Positions 55,501 to 64,000 of a DNA stretch of 64,000 bases are shown here, one piece after another. Numbering within the stretch: the stretch's first letter is position 1; each line of letters opens with the position of its first letter. This DNA is from Owenia fusiformis (Eukaryota; Annelida; Polychaeta; Sabellida; Oweniidae). The stretch is from contig CAIIXF020000006.1 in the NCBI GenBank assembly GCA_903813345.2, forward strand, positions 27,723,936 through 27,787,935, given 5' to 3'. Below the pieces are notes generated by a model. The model searched no databases and had not been told where the DNA came from. It saw only the letters and a program-made list of their open reading frames with translations. The position numbers and the translations under genes are program-made.

Positions 55501-58500
55501 CTTGAGAAGCGCTCAAAATTGTGAAAAACTGCATGATTTTGAAAGAATTTTTGGCCAGGGGGGGATTCGCCGAATGTTCCGAACCCCACCTTGGCTGCTT
55601 GCCTGATGGAATAATGTATCTAATGTAATGATAAATTATCCTATGGAGATCTATAATAAATAGTAAATCTAGAAGTCATACTCAAACATATTTATACTCA
55701 AACATATTTCTGATAACACATTTTAGTTGACATACTTTTTTATTATATACAAGATAAGAATGATTTGGATAACAACTTCAAATATAATAGGCTATAAAGC
55801 ATGCATGCATTCAAAATATCAATTTTTTCATGAAAATGACTAATTTATATATGTATTTTTGTATTTTTTTTTTGTATTTTTGTCAATTTCATTTTGATTC
55901 TGCAAGGGTTAAATCTTCTATCTCTTCCAAGAAAACTATAGCTGAACTTGAAAGATCATGTGAAGGTTAAGTTCATCAATCTTACAGCATTGAATAACAA
56001 TTTATCTTGGATGGAGTAATTTTGTTATTTAACTATGTGTTGTTTAACTGTGTGTTATTTACCCTTTGCATTCGTTCGACTTCACTTCTTAAAAGAGAGC
56101 TCCGCCTTCACTCTTTCAAACTAAAATAAACCTGTGAACTCACCGCGCCAATCAGTGCTCGTCGGCCAAATTTGACCGACGTTCTATATATGGTCATTCC
56201 TTCTGACGTCATCGTTAAGCCCGGAATTGACCAATGACAATTCACAATTTATTTTCGCGCGTGTTTCTTCCAACTCGCTGATTTGTGGAAGAAAGGTCAG
56301 CGCGTAGGTCAGAAGTGATTTATTACCCAAACTGTCACCGGCACCCGTCGTGGGGGCGGGGCTACTAAACTGTAATATGGTCTCTACTAGGCAGAGTGTA
56401 GTTTAACTAGACTCTGCACGCAGGGTATGTGTTATTTAACCATGTGTTGTTGGACCAATGTTATTAAACCATGTGTTATTTAACCAAGTGTTATTTAACC
56501 ATGTGTTATTAAACCATATCATGATCCCTGACTTTTAAAGAAAAAACTGCACAACAAAATGTTGCACTTCGAGTTACAATTTTGAAAATGGCTTAGCACC
56601 CAGTTGAAAAGGAGAGGGGTCGATTATTAATATCCACCAAAAACAATCCTATGAATATTCATAGCTATACATAATTAATAAGAGGATATTCTATTGTAAT
56701 ATACTGTTGTTGTTTGTGAACCAGGAAGTACAATGAATATCACAGACATGATTTTATCTCAGAAGTCAATATTTTGAGTCAACACAGAATTTAGATAATC
56801 TTGATCATTAAAACATAGTATTCTAATACTCCTGATATTTTCCTCATTCTAAATCTTCATCCGTGACTTGTATCATAAGAGAACAGAATTATCTACCCTT
56901 TGCATTCGTTTGACTTCACTTCTTAAAAGAGAGCTTCGTCTTCACTCTTTCAAACTAAAATAAACCTGTGAACTCACTGCGCCAATCAGTGTTCCTCGGC
57001 CAAATTTGACCGACATTCTATATATGGTCCTTCCTTCTGACGTCATCATTGAGCTCGGAATTGACCAATGACATGCGCATATTTAATTAGAACGCATTTG
57101 GCGTATGTTTCTTCAAGTTCGCTGATTAGTGGAAGAAAGGTCAGCGCGTAGGTCAGAAGTGATTTATTACCCAAACTGTCACTGGTACCCTTCGTGGGGG
57201 TGGGGCTACTAAACTGTAATATGTTCTCTACTAGGCAGAGTGTAGTTTAACTAGACTCTGCACGCAGGGTAAGAATTATCTGATAGTTTCACCTATTTTG
57301 TATATCTTTGGGTAGAAGTGTTCAAGATTAGAATTTTGCACCCAATTAATTTAAGAAAATCGTATGGTGAGACATAAAACTGAAGTCGATGTACCTGTAT
57401 AAGTATGTGGTTGGGAGGTATATTTTCACATCACTAACGCATGAGAATCAAATCTGACATAGGAATGTGTTGGTATGTCCAATTATAAACAATCACTATT
57501 GAGTTCTGAGTAGCTGAAGAATGTTTGCTAAAGATAACAGACTATTTATCATTTATTCACATTTTCACAATCTACATCTGGATATAGGCACCTTGAATTA
57601 TGAATGGGCAAGAATGGATATTGTCCTTATATAGACTAAATATCTATTTTGGAATGCTTTCAAAATTAAAAATCAGAGAAAATCTGCCTTATTGAGAATT
57701 CCAAGAAGTCTCCTGTCCCCTCATGCAAACCATTAGTTTCTTTATATTGAAACCAAATAAGATAAAGTCATTCTTGAATTTTATTGACACTTTCCATTTG
57801 ATCTTTATCAGTTTCTTCATATTCCTCTCCCTATGTTATTCAAGCTCTTAAAGTTTATGCAGAACTGCATGAGTTTGTGTACATGAGAATAAGTCCTATA
57901 ATCACCCAGCTTCTGAATCAGAACCCAGTAACTTGAGATCTACATGTGGTTTCTGAAGCATCTAAGCCCATTACTGAAATACCTTAGCTAAAATGATCAA
58001 ATCTGTGGTAACATTCTAGTCTATTCTACTGTCATTTCAGGCATCATTATTTAAACTTAGTGGAATCGACCACAAAAGGAGGAGTCTAAAATCAGCTTCA
58101 TCGTCATGGAAACCGAAGTACATCACCCTGAGGCGAAGTGGAACTACAGTATGGCTCAACACTTATGATAAGAAACCAAAGACTCAACAAGAGGAGCCTA
58201 AAAGTAAGCTGAACTTGAAGCCTTGAAATAGATAAAGCTTGTGATCTAACATGATCCATGTATTTATCAGCTAGTTAGGAATACAAACACGTTCTTTGAA
58301 ATTGGGTAGTACCTAGACACTTGTTAAACTTTGAGACTGCATTCTTCGTATGAAGAACTTTATACAGTAAAACCAGTAATGAGAACCTCCCTTATCTTTT
58401 CTCGTTCTAAAAAATCTTGAAATGCGAAAGACCTGATAATCCAAACTTTTAACCAGTCGTTGCATTCAAATTAGTTAGGTTTTCCTGTATCAGTGATTTC

Positions 58501-61500
58501 CCACGCATCAGAGTAACTTGTTGTTGAAGACTATTGAAAATTCAAAAACCACATGTTGCTTTCTTGAAAATCTGTTTGCATCATGCTAAAAGGATGAAAT
58601 ATTGACCAAACCGATAAAATGAGGATTTATTTGTGATACAAATATATTGGAGAAAATATTATATCAGGTTCTTCTGTTTTAGTCTCTTTCTAAAGAGAAT
58701 TGTTTCTATTTATAAAGATACTTATCCATTTGAGCCATTAACTCAAATATTTTCAAACAACTACAAAAAATGTGAGGTATCATTTTTCTATGACCATTTT
58801 CAATTTATATTTGAATCAATCAGTCTAAAGGTTTATGCAGAATATCAACTATTTTATGTCACCACCAGAATTGTTATAGTCTCCAACTTTTTTGTGTCCG
58901 GTGGTCAGTGTTGGTAACAAATGGCAGGTGGTGACATTTTGCATGTTAATGCCTTGTTTTAATATTACATTTCAGTTCAGACAAGAAGCTGTCTGAAAAA
59001 AATATTTTTCAAACCTTTGATACCGTGATAAAGCACATTGCACTAGCTCCTAGTTGAATTTTAGATCACATCTACATATCAGTATGACCTACAGTCTCTC
59101 AAATCTAAAGCAGTAAAAAACTAAAAAAACAGTTTGTTTACGTTTATCAGGATTTACTAGTTTTGTTTTAGTGTTATTTGACAACTAGAGAAGTACTTAT
59201 TCTTAGCCTTTAAATGACATTAATTTTCCAAACTAAAAAACTAGAAACTGTTAAGTTGTTTAGAAAAAAAACTATGTAGTACATGTATAATAAATAATCA
59301 TTGTATTGTATAAATAATCATCATATGATAAAAATAATCATTGTATTATATAAATAATCATCGGCTTATATGAAGAATCATTTCAGGTAATGAAACATAC
59401 ATCAATATATGACTGCGGCATTTTTCCTTTATACTCAAAAAAATGATTGAATGTTTGAATTCCAGGTAAAACCCAGCTTGGTCCAAGGATCAAAATTAGC
59501 AAGAAAAATGACGTCCGGGGCAAGCCATATGTATGTGAGCTGTGTACCAGTAACAAGTATATCTACCTTGCCACGGAGACACAAACCGCCCTAGATCTAC
59601 TGGTCTTCATGTGTCAGACACAAGTGAAACTTAAGGAAGATAATGAAGGTAGGATACTAGATATAGTGTTTTCCCTGGTGTCATTCAACAAAGGTTTCAA
59701 AATTCTTATTTTCATAATGTTGACTAAAATTCAAAGATGCCAGTTATTTTTTATACACCAAGAAATGGTAACATACTGTTACAGCTCACCAGATTAGGGT
59801 GGCTGCGTAACAATTATTACAACCAGGTGGTAACATTTTGTGGCTTTTGTCATTTCAATGCCTTATCTTTTTCCCATTCAAATGGGCATTAAATTTTCCT
59901 TGCATTTTTATAAAATTTCTCAGTTTCATGTAAAAGCCATAGAAAAAGGGTTAAATTATATGTGTTCCTTTTCAAAAAAAATCTTCCTGTTTATAAATAC
60001 ATTCCCAAATTGAAAATAACTTTAGTTAAAAGTTCCATATGTGTTATGTTACACTTTTAGCATTGTTAACCATGAATATCAAATTACAAATTCCGATATC
60101 AAGTTCAAAAGTCCTGTATTGCATTTAGGGAATTAGTTTTATTATGGTGATTGCGTTTTATAGCAACAATTATGCGGTGTAATATGAATACGAATTATTA
60201 CTGATCATTGAAGATATTTGACTTCTTGAATGCGACTCTGTTATTTCGTGGTTTATGAATATACCCAAATAAAATGCAAACAGTTGAAATTCCTATTATT
60301 TAAATGAACTGCCAATACATAGGTATGTAACTACTTCTTCGTTTAGATGTATAAGAAAACATAGTGTTTTATCTGTATCCATGGTGTCACAAGATGATTA
60401 AAAGGAGACATTACTTTCATTTTCATTTTGTGATAGCAGAAATATACAGTCAGTTGAATGATTTTATGTATATGTCTCACACTATTTTAATTTGATTCGT
60501 TTATATTTATCTCTCTGCATGCCTATGATTGTACTCACATTTTCAAGATGAAGATGGTTTAATAAAAATACATGTATAAATACATGTAACCTAAAATGGC
60601 ATTGAGTCAACAACTGTGTCAATTACCCTAATATGGTTCATTTGTATTGCTTGATTGTTTGAAATTAATTTAATTATTATTTGGTTTTATAAAAAATCTA
60701 AATGACCATATAGACTCATCTGTCGTCTATTAAGAGTTAATTTAGAATCCCATTTAACTATACCTAACCTTTACATTTCTGAGCTGTGATAGATCAATCC
60801 TGTTTTGATTATTTATTTTTCTAATATTAGCACTTCAGGGACCAGATCAATGTTTTTGCTACATATAAATTAATAAAAGCTCAGACCCCCTCCCAGTGTT
60901 TGCTATATCTTATTGAACATTGTTATTGTGTTACCACCATGGTGACATATTGTTATGTCTCCAACTTTTTGTGGATGGTGTTTGGATTTTGTTGTTTGAT
61001 GTTTGGTGGTCATTGTCTATGACAGATAGCAGGTAGTGATATTTTGCATGTTAATGCCTTGTTTTAGTTGCAGTTGCAGTTAATGATTTCCCTCTAACAA
61101 AACATGGGTTTTACTATGATATAGAAAATCCCTCCATCTGTTAATATTAAATCTACCTGGAAACCATAATTCCATTCTTGCAATACCTCAAATACCAAAG
61201 CTGCAATCCTTAACACATCACATACTTTGTATAAACCAGTGCACAGAGCAACATGGGAGGAACAAAAGCACAAATTTTAACTTTACCTACAATTTCAACC
61301 ATTTGTAAATTATGTTAAAAAATATGACATACATCAAATATTAGTTTCTAAGAAACCCACATCTCCCGTATTACAATCGCAAGATTTGAAATGTGTATGG
61401 CTATAAATGCAACATACGTGTACATGTACAGTATATAAGGGCACGAGAACTGTATTACTTTTCAGCTGAAAACTACCCACATATAGTAACCATTAACACT

Positions 61501-62617
61501 TTATATATTACATACATTATCTATTTTGTGTTATATACAACTGCACTGTATAAACATGGTTTCACATCTCTCATTTAGTAATATATCTGTACAGATGCCA
61601 GCATACATGATGTTAAAGAAGAAAGAGATAAGAATTATCGATTTTGAGAATTTTTTATCTATTCATATGTCCTTATGAAAATGTAACATTTAGTAATCTG
61701 TATGCCATGGGCCCAGCATACGTGTTATTTTAAAGAAAAAAAATTGATTTTGAGAATTTTTTATCTATTCATATGTCCTTATGAAAATGTAACATTTAGT
61801 AATACATATCTGTATGCCAAGGGCCCAGCAATAGCATACGTGTTATTTTAAAGAAGAAATCGATTTTGAGAAGTTTTTTTTATTTATTCACATGATGTCC
61901 TTATGAACCTGAAATAAAACCTAGATTTACATGTACTCATACATTGCACTGGGAATGAAATTAAGTTGAAAACATAAAAATAATGTCATATCAACCTGCG
62001 GCATTTAAATTAGCTTTATTGTATTTATTATTTTAGTATAAGTACGCATTTTATTGAAAAAGCACCTGTCACTCTTATACTCTTTACTAGTGCCTGGTCA
62101 TCTCAGGATAAATCTTTATATGAAACTATAAGTGAAACAAATACTGCCCAGGGATATTATCTAAAACAGAAATGGATCAGTAGCTATCCATATTTTCTAC
62201 ATTTATCATGTCTTTAATATCCATCATGATTTTATCTTTGGCTTAAGGTATTATCTGAATTAAAATATAAGTGAGGCAACTTTAAATAGGTGAAGCAAAA
62301 CTTGTCCAGCTAGGATACCATACCATCTTATTGAACTTCAGTTTCATTGAGAAAGGCAATATTGCCTCAAAGCTAACTGTGTTCATGAAAAACCCAGGCC
62401 TGTAGCCAGCCAGGGGGAGGGGGGGGGGTTTAGGGGGGTTTGAACAAACAAAAATCACATTGCATAAAGCTAGAAGTTTGTATGACTTCATTTCGTCCTT
62501 TCAGAGTCATCATTTATTGTACGACCAGAGGACAGTGAGGCACACTGCAGGATTGGTTCCCAAGGTAGCACATGCTTCCTGCATATCTCCCCATCAGGTG
62601 TCACGCTGGCTCTACAG
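52501..62617 (+). CDS. DOK-like (docking protein) adaptor gene, four 5' exons
   Basis: Exons 52501-52530, 58041-58203, 59466-59648 and 62505-62617 join in phase (0, 1, 1, 0) to 163 codons. Residues about 5-118 look like a PH domain: LYEASLFKLSG start, W-K-P-K-Y-I-T-L-R core strand, and a C-terminal amphipathic helix ALDLLVFMCQTQVKL. Residues from 128 (SFIVRPEDSEAHCRIGS, then CFLHISPSGVTLAL) match the first strands of an IRS-type PTB domain of the DOK1-3 kind, where a F-x-V...EAxERCxLxGS pattern is usual. PH plus IRS-PTB in this order defines DOK/IRS adaptors, which dock on tyrosine-phosphorylated receptors at the membrane and are phosphorylated themselves. The remaining PTB strands and the tyrosine-rich tail must lie to the right. 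Which DOK or IRS subgroup is uncertain, so no symbol is given. Confidence 0.72.
53184..53202 (+). promoter_or_regulatory. Two TCAAGGTCA nuclear-receptor half-sites in tandem
   Basis: TCAAGGTCA occurs at 53184-53192 and again at 53194-53202, a direct repeat with 10-bp period. TCAAGGTCA is the extended monomer site for NR5A/ERR-type receptors. It lies about 680 bp inside intron 1 of the DOK-like gene. It may be chance or a short tandem duplication. Confidence 0.3.
53745..53828. repeat. 84-bp hairpin
   Basis: ttggtcctttaca and tgtaaaggacca are inverted and continue as gcgttttttgc / gccaaaaaatg. It looks like a very small MITE. Confidence 0.6.
55396..55605. mobile_element. Family D MITE
   Basis: caggcctgtagtcactagcc to ttggctgcttgcctg. 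The interior matches 20600-20784 closely (cacttgagaag-like block, aaaaactgcatgattttgaa). Confidence 0.75.
56025..56530 (+). repeat. 17-bp minisatellite interrupted by a family B MITE
   Basis: tgtgttatttaaccatg units at 56025-56059 and 56428-56520, with the MITE at 56060-56427 between. Confidence 0.85.
56060..56427 (-). mobile_element. Family B MITE copy 3 (368 bp, 9-bp TSD), inserted in a minisatellite
   Basis: Flanked by tgtgttatt at 56051-56059 and 56428-56436, which are repeat units of the surrounding tgtgttatttaaccatg array. Same sequence as copy 1 in reverse, with a diverged, shorter middle (acaattcacaatttattttc region). Confidence 0.9.
56894..57271 (-). mobile_element. Family B MITE copy 4 (378 bp, 9-bp TSD)
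   Basis: Flanked by agaattatc at 56885-56893 and 57272-57280. Same orientation as copy 3, 466 bp away. CRE octamer and CCAAT motifs are intact. Confidence 0.9.
58041..58203 (+). CDS. DOK-like exon 2: first half of PH domain
   Basis: 163 bases, acceptor tgtcatttcag, donor AAAA|gtaagc. It encodes ASLFKLSGIDHKRRSLKSAS then SSWKPKYITLRRSGTTVWLN and TYDKKPKTQQEEPK. The W-K-P-K-Y-I-T-L strand and the preceding basic loop are typical of the beta1-beta2 part of PH domains that bind phosphoinositides. Confidence 0.8.
58855..58968 (-). mobile_element. Family A MITE copy, reverse orientation
   Basis: gtcaccaccagaattgttat, tctccaacttttttgtgt, gtaacaaatggcaggtggtg, acattttgcatgttaatgcc. It makes up the end of a 94-codon ORF (58633-58917) that is not a gene. 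Confidence 0.75.
59280..59385 (+). repeat. Short AT-rich tandem repeat
   Basis: Three to four units of aaataatcattgtattgtat in the intron just before DOK-like exon 3. Confidence 0.8.
59466..59648 (+). CDS. DOK-like exon 3: second half of PH domain
   Basis: 183 bases, acceptor gaattccag, donor GAAG|gtagga. It encodes SKTQLGPRIKISKKNDVRGK, PYVCELCTSNKYIYLATETQ and TALDLLVFMCQTQVKLKEDN. The Y-V-C-E-L...I-Y-L-A-T-E-T strands followed by an amphipathic helix fit beta5-beta7 and the C-terminal helix of a PH domain. An ORF reading through the donor from the internal ATG at 59609 is an artefact of this exon. Confidence 0.8.
59786..59875 (-). mobile_element. Diverged family A fragment
   Basis: Only accaggtggtaacattttgt and tcaatgccttat resemble the family A end. 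The rest is diverged. Confidence 0.35.
60928..61070 (-). mobile_element. Family A MITE copy, reverse orientation
   Basis: ttaccaccatggtgacatat, tctccaactttttgtggatg, ggtggtcattgtctatgaca, gatattttgcatgttaatgc. Confidence 0.75.
61580..61900 (+). repeat. About 110-bp tandem repeat, three copies
   Basis: Each has gattttgagaattttttatc, tattcatatgtccttatgaa, catttagtaat and gggcccagca / tacgtgttattttaaa. The third is partial. Confidence 0.85.
62395..62460. mobile_element. Family D fragment
   Basis: caggcctgtagccagccagg followed by a G run. It lies about 45 bp before the DOK-like exon 4 acceptor region. Confidence 0.5.
62505..62617 (+). CDS. DOK-like exon 4: start of IRS-type PTB domain
   Basis: 113 bases, acceptor tcgtcctttcag, donor CTACAG|gtgagt at 62618. 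It encodes ESSFIVRPEDSEAHCRIGSQ and GSTCFLHISPSGVTLALQ, the first two strands of an IRS/DOK PTB domain. The last 20 bases plus donor are the seed of the minisatellite that follows, so the true 3' border could also be one of the six later perfect CAG|GTGAGT copies. The first copy is preferred because later copies cross stops or shift frame and the first keeps phase 0. Confidence 0.75.
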
Positions 62618-63560
62618 GTGAGTAAAAGTGTTTCCTACATATCTCACCACCAGGTGTCACATTGGCCCTACAAGTGAGTCAAAGTGTTCCTACCTATCTC
62701 ATCATCAGGTGTCACATTGGCTCTACAGGTGAGTTAAAGTGTTTCCTACATATCTCACCACCAGGTGTCACATTGGCCCTACAAGTGAGTCAAAGTGTTC
62801 CTACATATCTCATCATCAGGTGTCACATTGGCCCTACAAGTGAGTCAAAGTGTTCCTACATATCTCACCACCAGGTGTCACATTGGCCCTACCAGTTAGT
62901 CAAAGTGTTCCTACATGTCTCATCATCAGGTGTCACATTGGCCCTACAAGTGAGTCAAAGTGTTCCTACATATCTCATCATTAGGCTCTACATGTGAGTC
63001 AAAGCGCTTCCTACGTACCTCATCATCAGGTGTCACATTGGCTCTACAGGTGAGTCAAAGTGTTCCTACATATCTCATCAGCAGGTGTCACATTGGGTTT
63101 ACAAGTGAGTCAAAGTGTTTCCTACATATCTCCCCATCAGGTGTCACATTGGCTCTACAGGTGAGTAAAAGTGTTTCCCACATGTCTCATCATCAGGTGT
63201 CACATTGGCCCTACAAGTGAGTCAAAGTGTTCCTACATATCTCATCATCAGGTGTCACATTGGCTCCACAGGTGAGTTATAGTGTTTCCTACATATCTCA
63301 CCACCAGGTGTCACGTTGGCCCTACGAGTGAGTTAAAGTATTTCCAACATATCTCATCAGGTGTCACATTGGCTCTACAGGTGAGTCAAAGTGTTCCTAC
63401 ATATCTCATCATCAGGTGTCACATTGGCTTTACAAGTGAGTCAAAGTGTTCCTACATATCTCATCATCAGGTGTCACATTGGCTTTACAAGTGACTCAAA
63501 GCACTTCTTACGTACCTCATCATCAGGTGTCATAATCACTCTACAGGTGAGTGTTTCCTA
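62575..63560 (+). repeat. 54-56 bp minisatellite of exon-end/splice-donor units, 18 copies
   Basis: The unit is about: cctacatatctcatcatcag, then GTGTCACATTGGCTCTACAG, then gtgagtcaaagtgtt. Copies are counted by the donor core at 62617, 62670, 62727, 62783, 62837, 62891, 62945, 62990, 63045, 63100, 63157, 63213, 63268, 63324, 63378, 63433, 63487 and 63544. Seven keep CAG|GTGAGT exactly (1, 3, 9, 11, 13, 15, 18); most others are CAAGTGAGT. Copy 1 is the 3' end of DOK-like exon 4. Each unit also has a pyrimidine/AT run ending in CAG before the 20-base cassette, so it has both an acceptor-like and a donor-like edge. Confidence 0.95.
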
Positions 63561-64000
63561 CATATCATGCAGTGCGCTGCAAATAAGCTAAGGGGAGATG
63601 GTCGCAATGACATGACAGACCAGTTGCAATGTTATTTTCTCATTCTTAGTGAAAAGATCAACTGGTCTCTATCAAAAGCAACCTGGCAATGACCAGTTAA
63701 CAGACTCCTTTCTGAAGCCCTGATTTCATGGTTTCACACATAAGTTAATCTGTAGCAGTAAAATAGATCTGCCTTGTAACAAATTGTTCCATATCTTTGT
63801 AATTTGAAATTATGAGGAATTGGTATTTGGTATTGGTAATTCACGTAATTGGTATTTGTATAGTCTCAATTGGGAAATGGAGCTCATTGTACATCTGTTT
63901 GTATTAACTATAAAAAGTTTGGAAATAGTTTTTTAGAAGTACCATTTTTACAAGTGTTGATATGTAGAAGTTGGTTCAAAAGTTAATCCCTTACACCTGT
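63561..64000 (+). other. Intron sequence after the splice-donor minisatellite
   Basis: Unique sequence with no exon seen. The ttggtatttggtattggtaa words at 63820-63860 are a small local repeat. Confidence 0.55.

Larger units (their letters stand above)
52531..58040 (+). other. DOK-like intron 1, 5.5 kb
   Basis: Holds a family D MITE, two family B MITEs and the 17-bp minisatellite. 53117-53136 and 53489-53508 carry an inverted cttgataattgaagaa pair, possibly the ends of a small element. 53840-55390 and 57290-58040 show nothing identifiable. Confidence 0.65.
58204..59465 (+). other. DOK-like intron 2, 1.3 kb
   Basis: One family A MITE (58855-58968) and a short AT tandem repeat; otherwise unique. 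Confidence 0.65.
59649..62504 (+). other. DOK-like intron 3, 2.9 kb
   Basis: Family A copies at 59786 and 60928, the 110-bp tandem repeat at 61580-61900 and a family D fragment at 62395; otherwise unique AT-rich sequence. Confidence 0.65.

Noticed and set aside
58633-58917. 94-codon plus-strand ORF in DOK-like intron 2
   Set aside because: Its last third is a family A MITE and the rest has no family pattern.
62662-63591. Four overlapping ORFs with repeated SQSVPTYLIIRCHIG
   Set aside because: Translations of the splice-donor minisatellite past the exon 4 donor.

Overview
The window is a piece of a large, AT-rich animal genome. It has spliceosomal introns (GT...AG) up to about 15 kb long, no dense coding, and a high load of short non-autonomous transposons, foldback elements and minisatellites. 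Both recognisable genes belong to animal-specific families. The repeat types (GGACGGAC-rich elements, elements ending in a cgtagccaggggg-like motif, many MITEs) suggest a marine invertebrate, most likely a lophotrochozoan such as a mollusc or brachiopod. That placement is an inference and the species cannot be fixed from the sequence.

Two genes sit head to head around about 52.2-52.5 kb. On the minus strand, from 52196 down to 6743 and continuing past the left edge, is an NPDC1-like gene (neural proliferation, differentiation and control protein 1). Six exons are visible: signal peptide, six-cysteine segment, short helix, long acidic linker, transmembrane helix and the family's cytoplasmic KLAQSAQMYHYQHQKQQ block. 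The exons join in phase and give 294 complete codons. The last exon or exons are outside the window. On the plus strand, from 52501 to at least 62617, is a docking-protein (DOK/IRS-like) adaptor gene. Four in-phase exons encode a PH domain and the start of an IRS-type PTB domain; the rest lies past the right edge. The two start codons are 304 bp apart, and a perfect CRE octamer (TGACGTCA) lies between them, so the gap is probably a bidirectional promoter.

The rest is intron, filled mainly by repeats. 0-7 kb holds a 76-bp and a 29-bp minisatellite and small MITEs. 7-21 kb holds an AATGTAATGC satellite, two foldback elements (8968-9373 and 17755-18443) and two hairpin elements with CCAAT/CRE promoter-like fronts; one of these carries a broken Crypton-like N-terminal reading frame (15995-16261). 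24-26 kb has two NPDC1 exons sandwiched between a 40-bp and a 21-bp minisatellite. 28-36 kb has a 1.3 kb element built from TTTTGGTCTA motifs, a composite of GCGGGA-rich repeats containing a nested foldback element with a 10-bp target duplication, and a candidate first exon of a further gene at 30322. 36-57 kb has four near full-length copies of a 368-378 bp MITE, each with a perfect 9-bp target duplication, and a 1.7 kb C-rich tandem element. 58-64 kb holds the DOK-like exons and ends in an 18-copy minisatellite made from an exon's own 3' end plus its splice donor.

The strongest candidates for something undescribed are that splice-donor minisatellite (62575-63560), the promoter-bearing 9-bp-TSD MITE family with its empty and filled sites side by side, and the TTTTGGTCTA element at 28185-29509.
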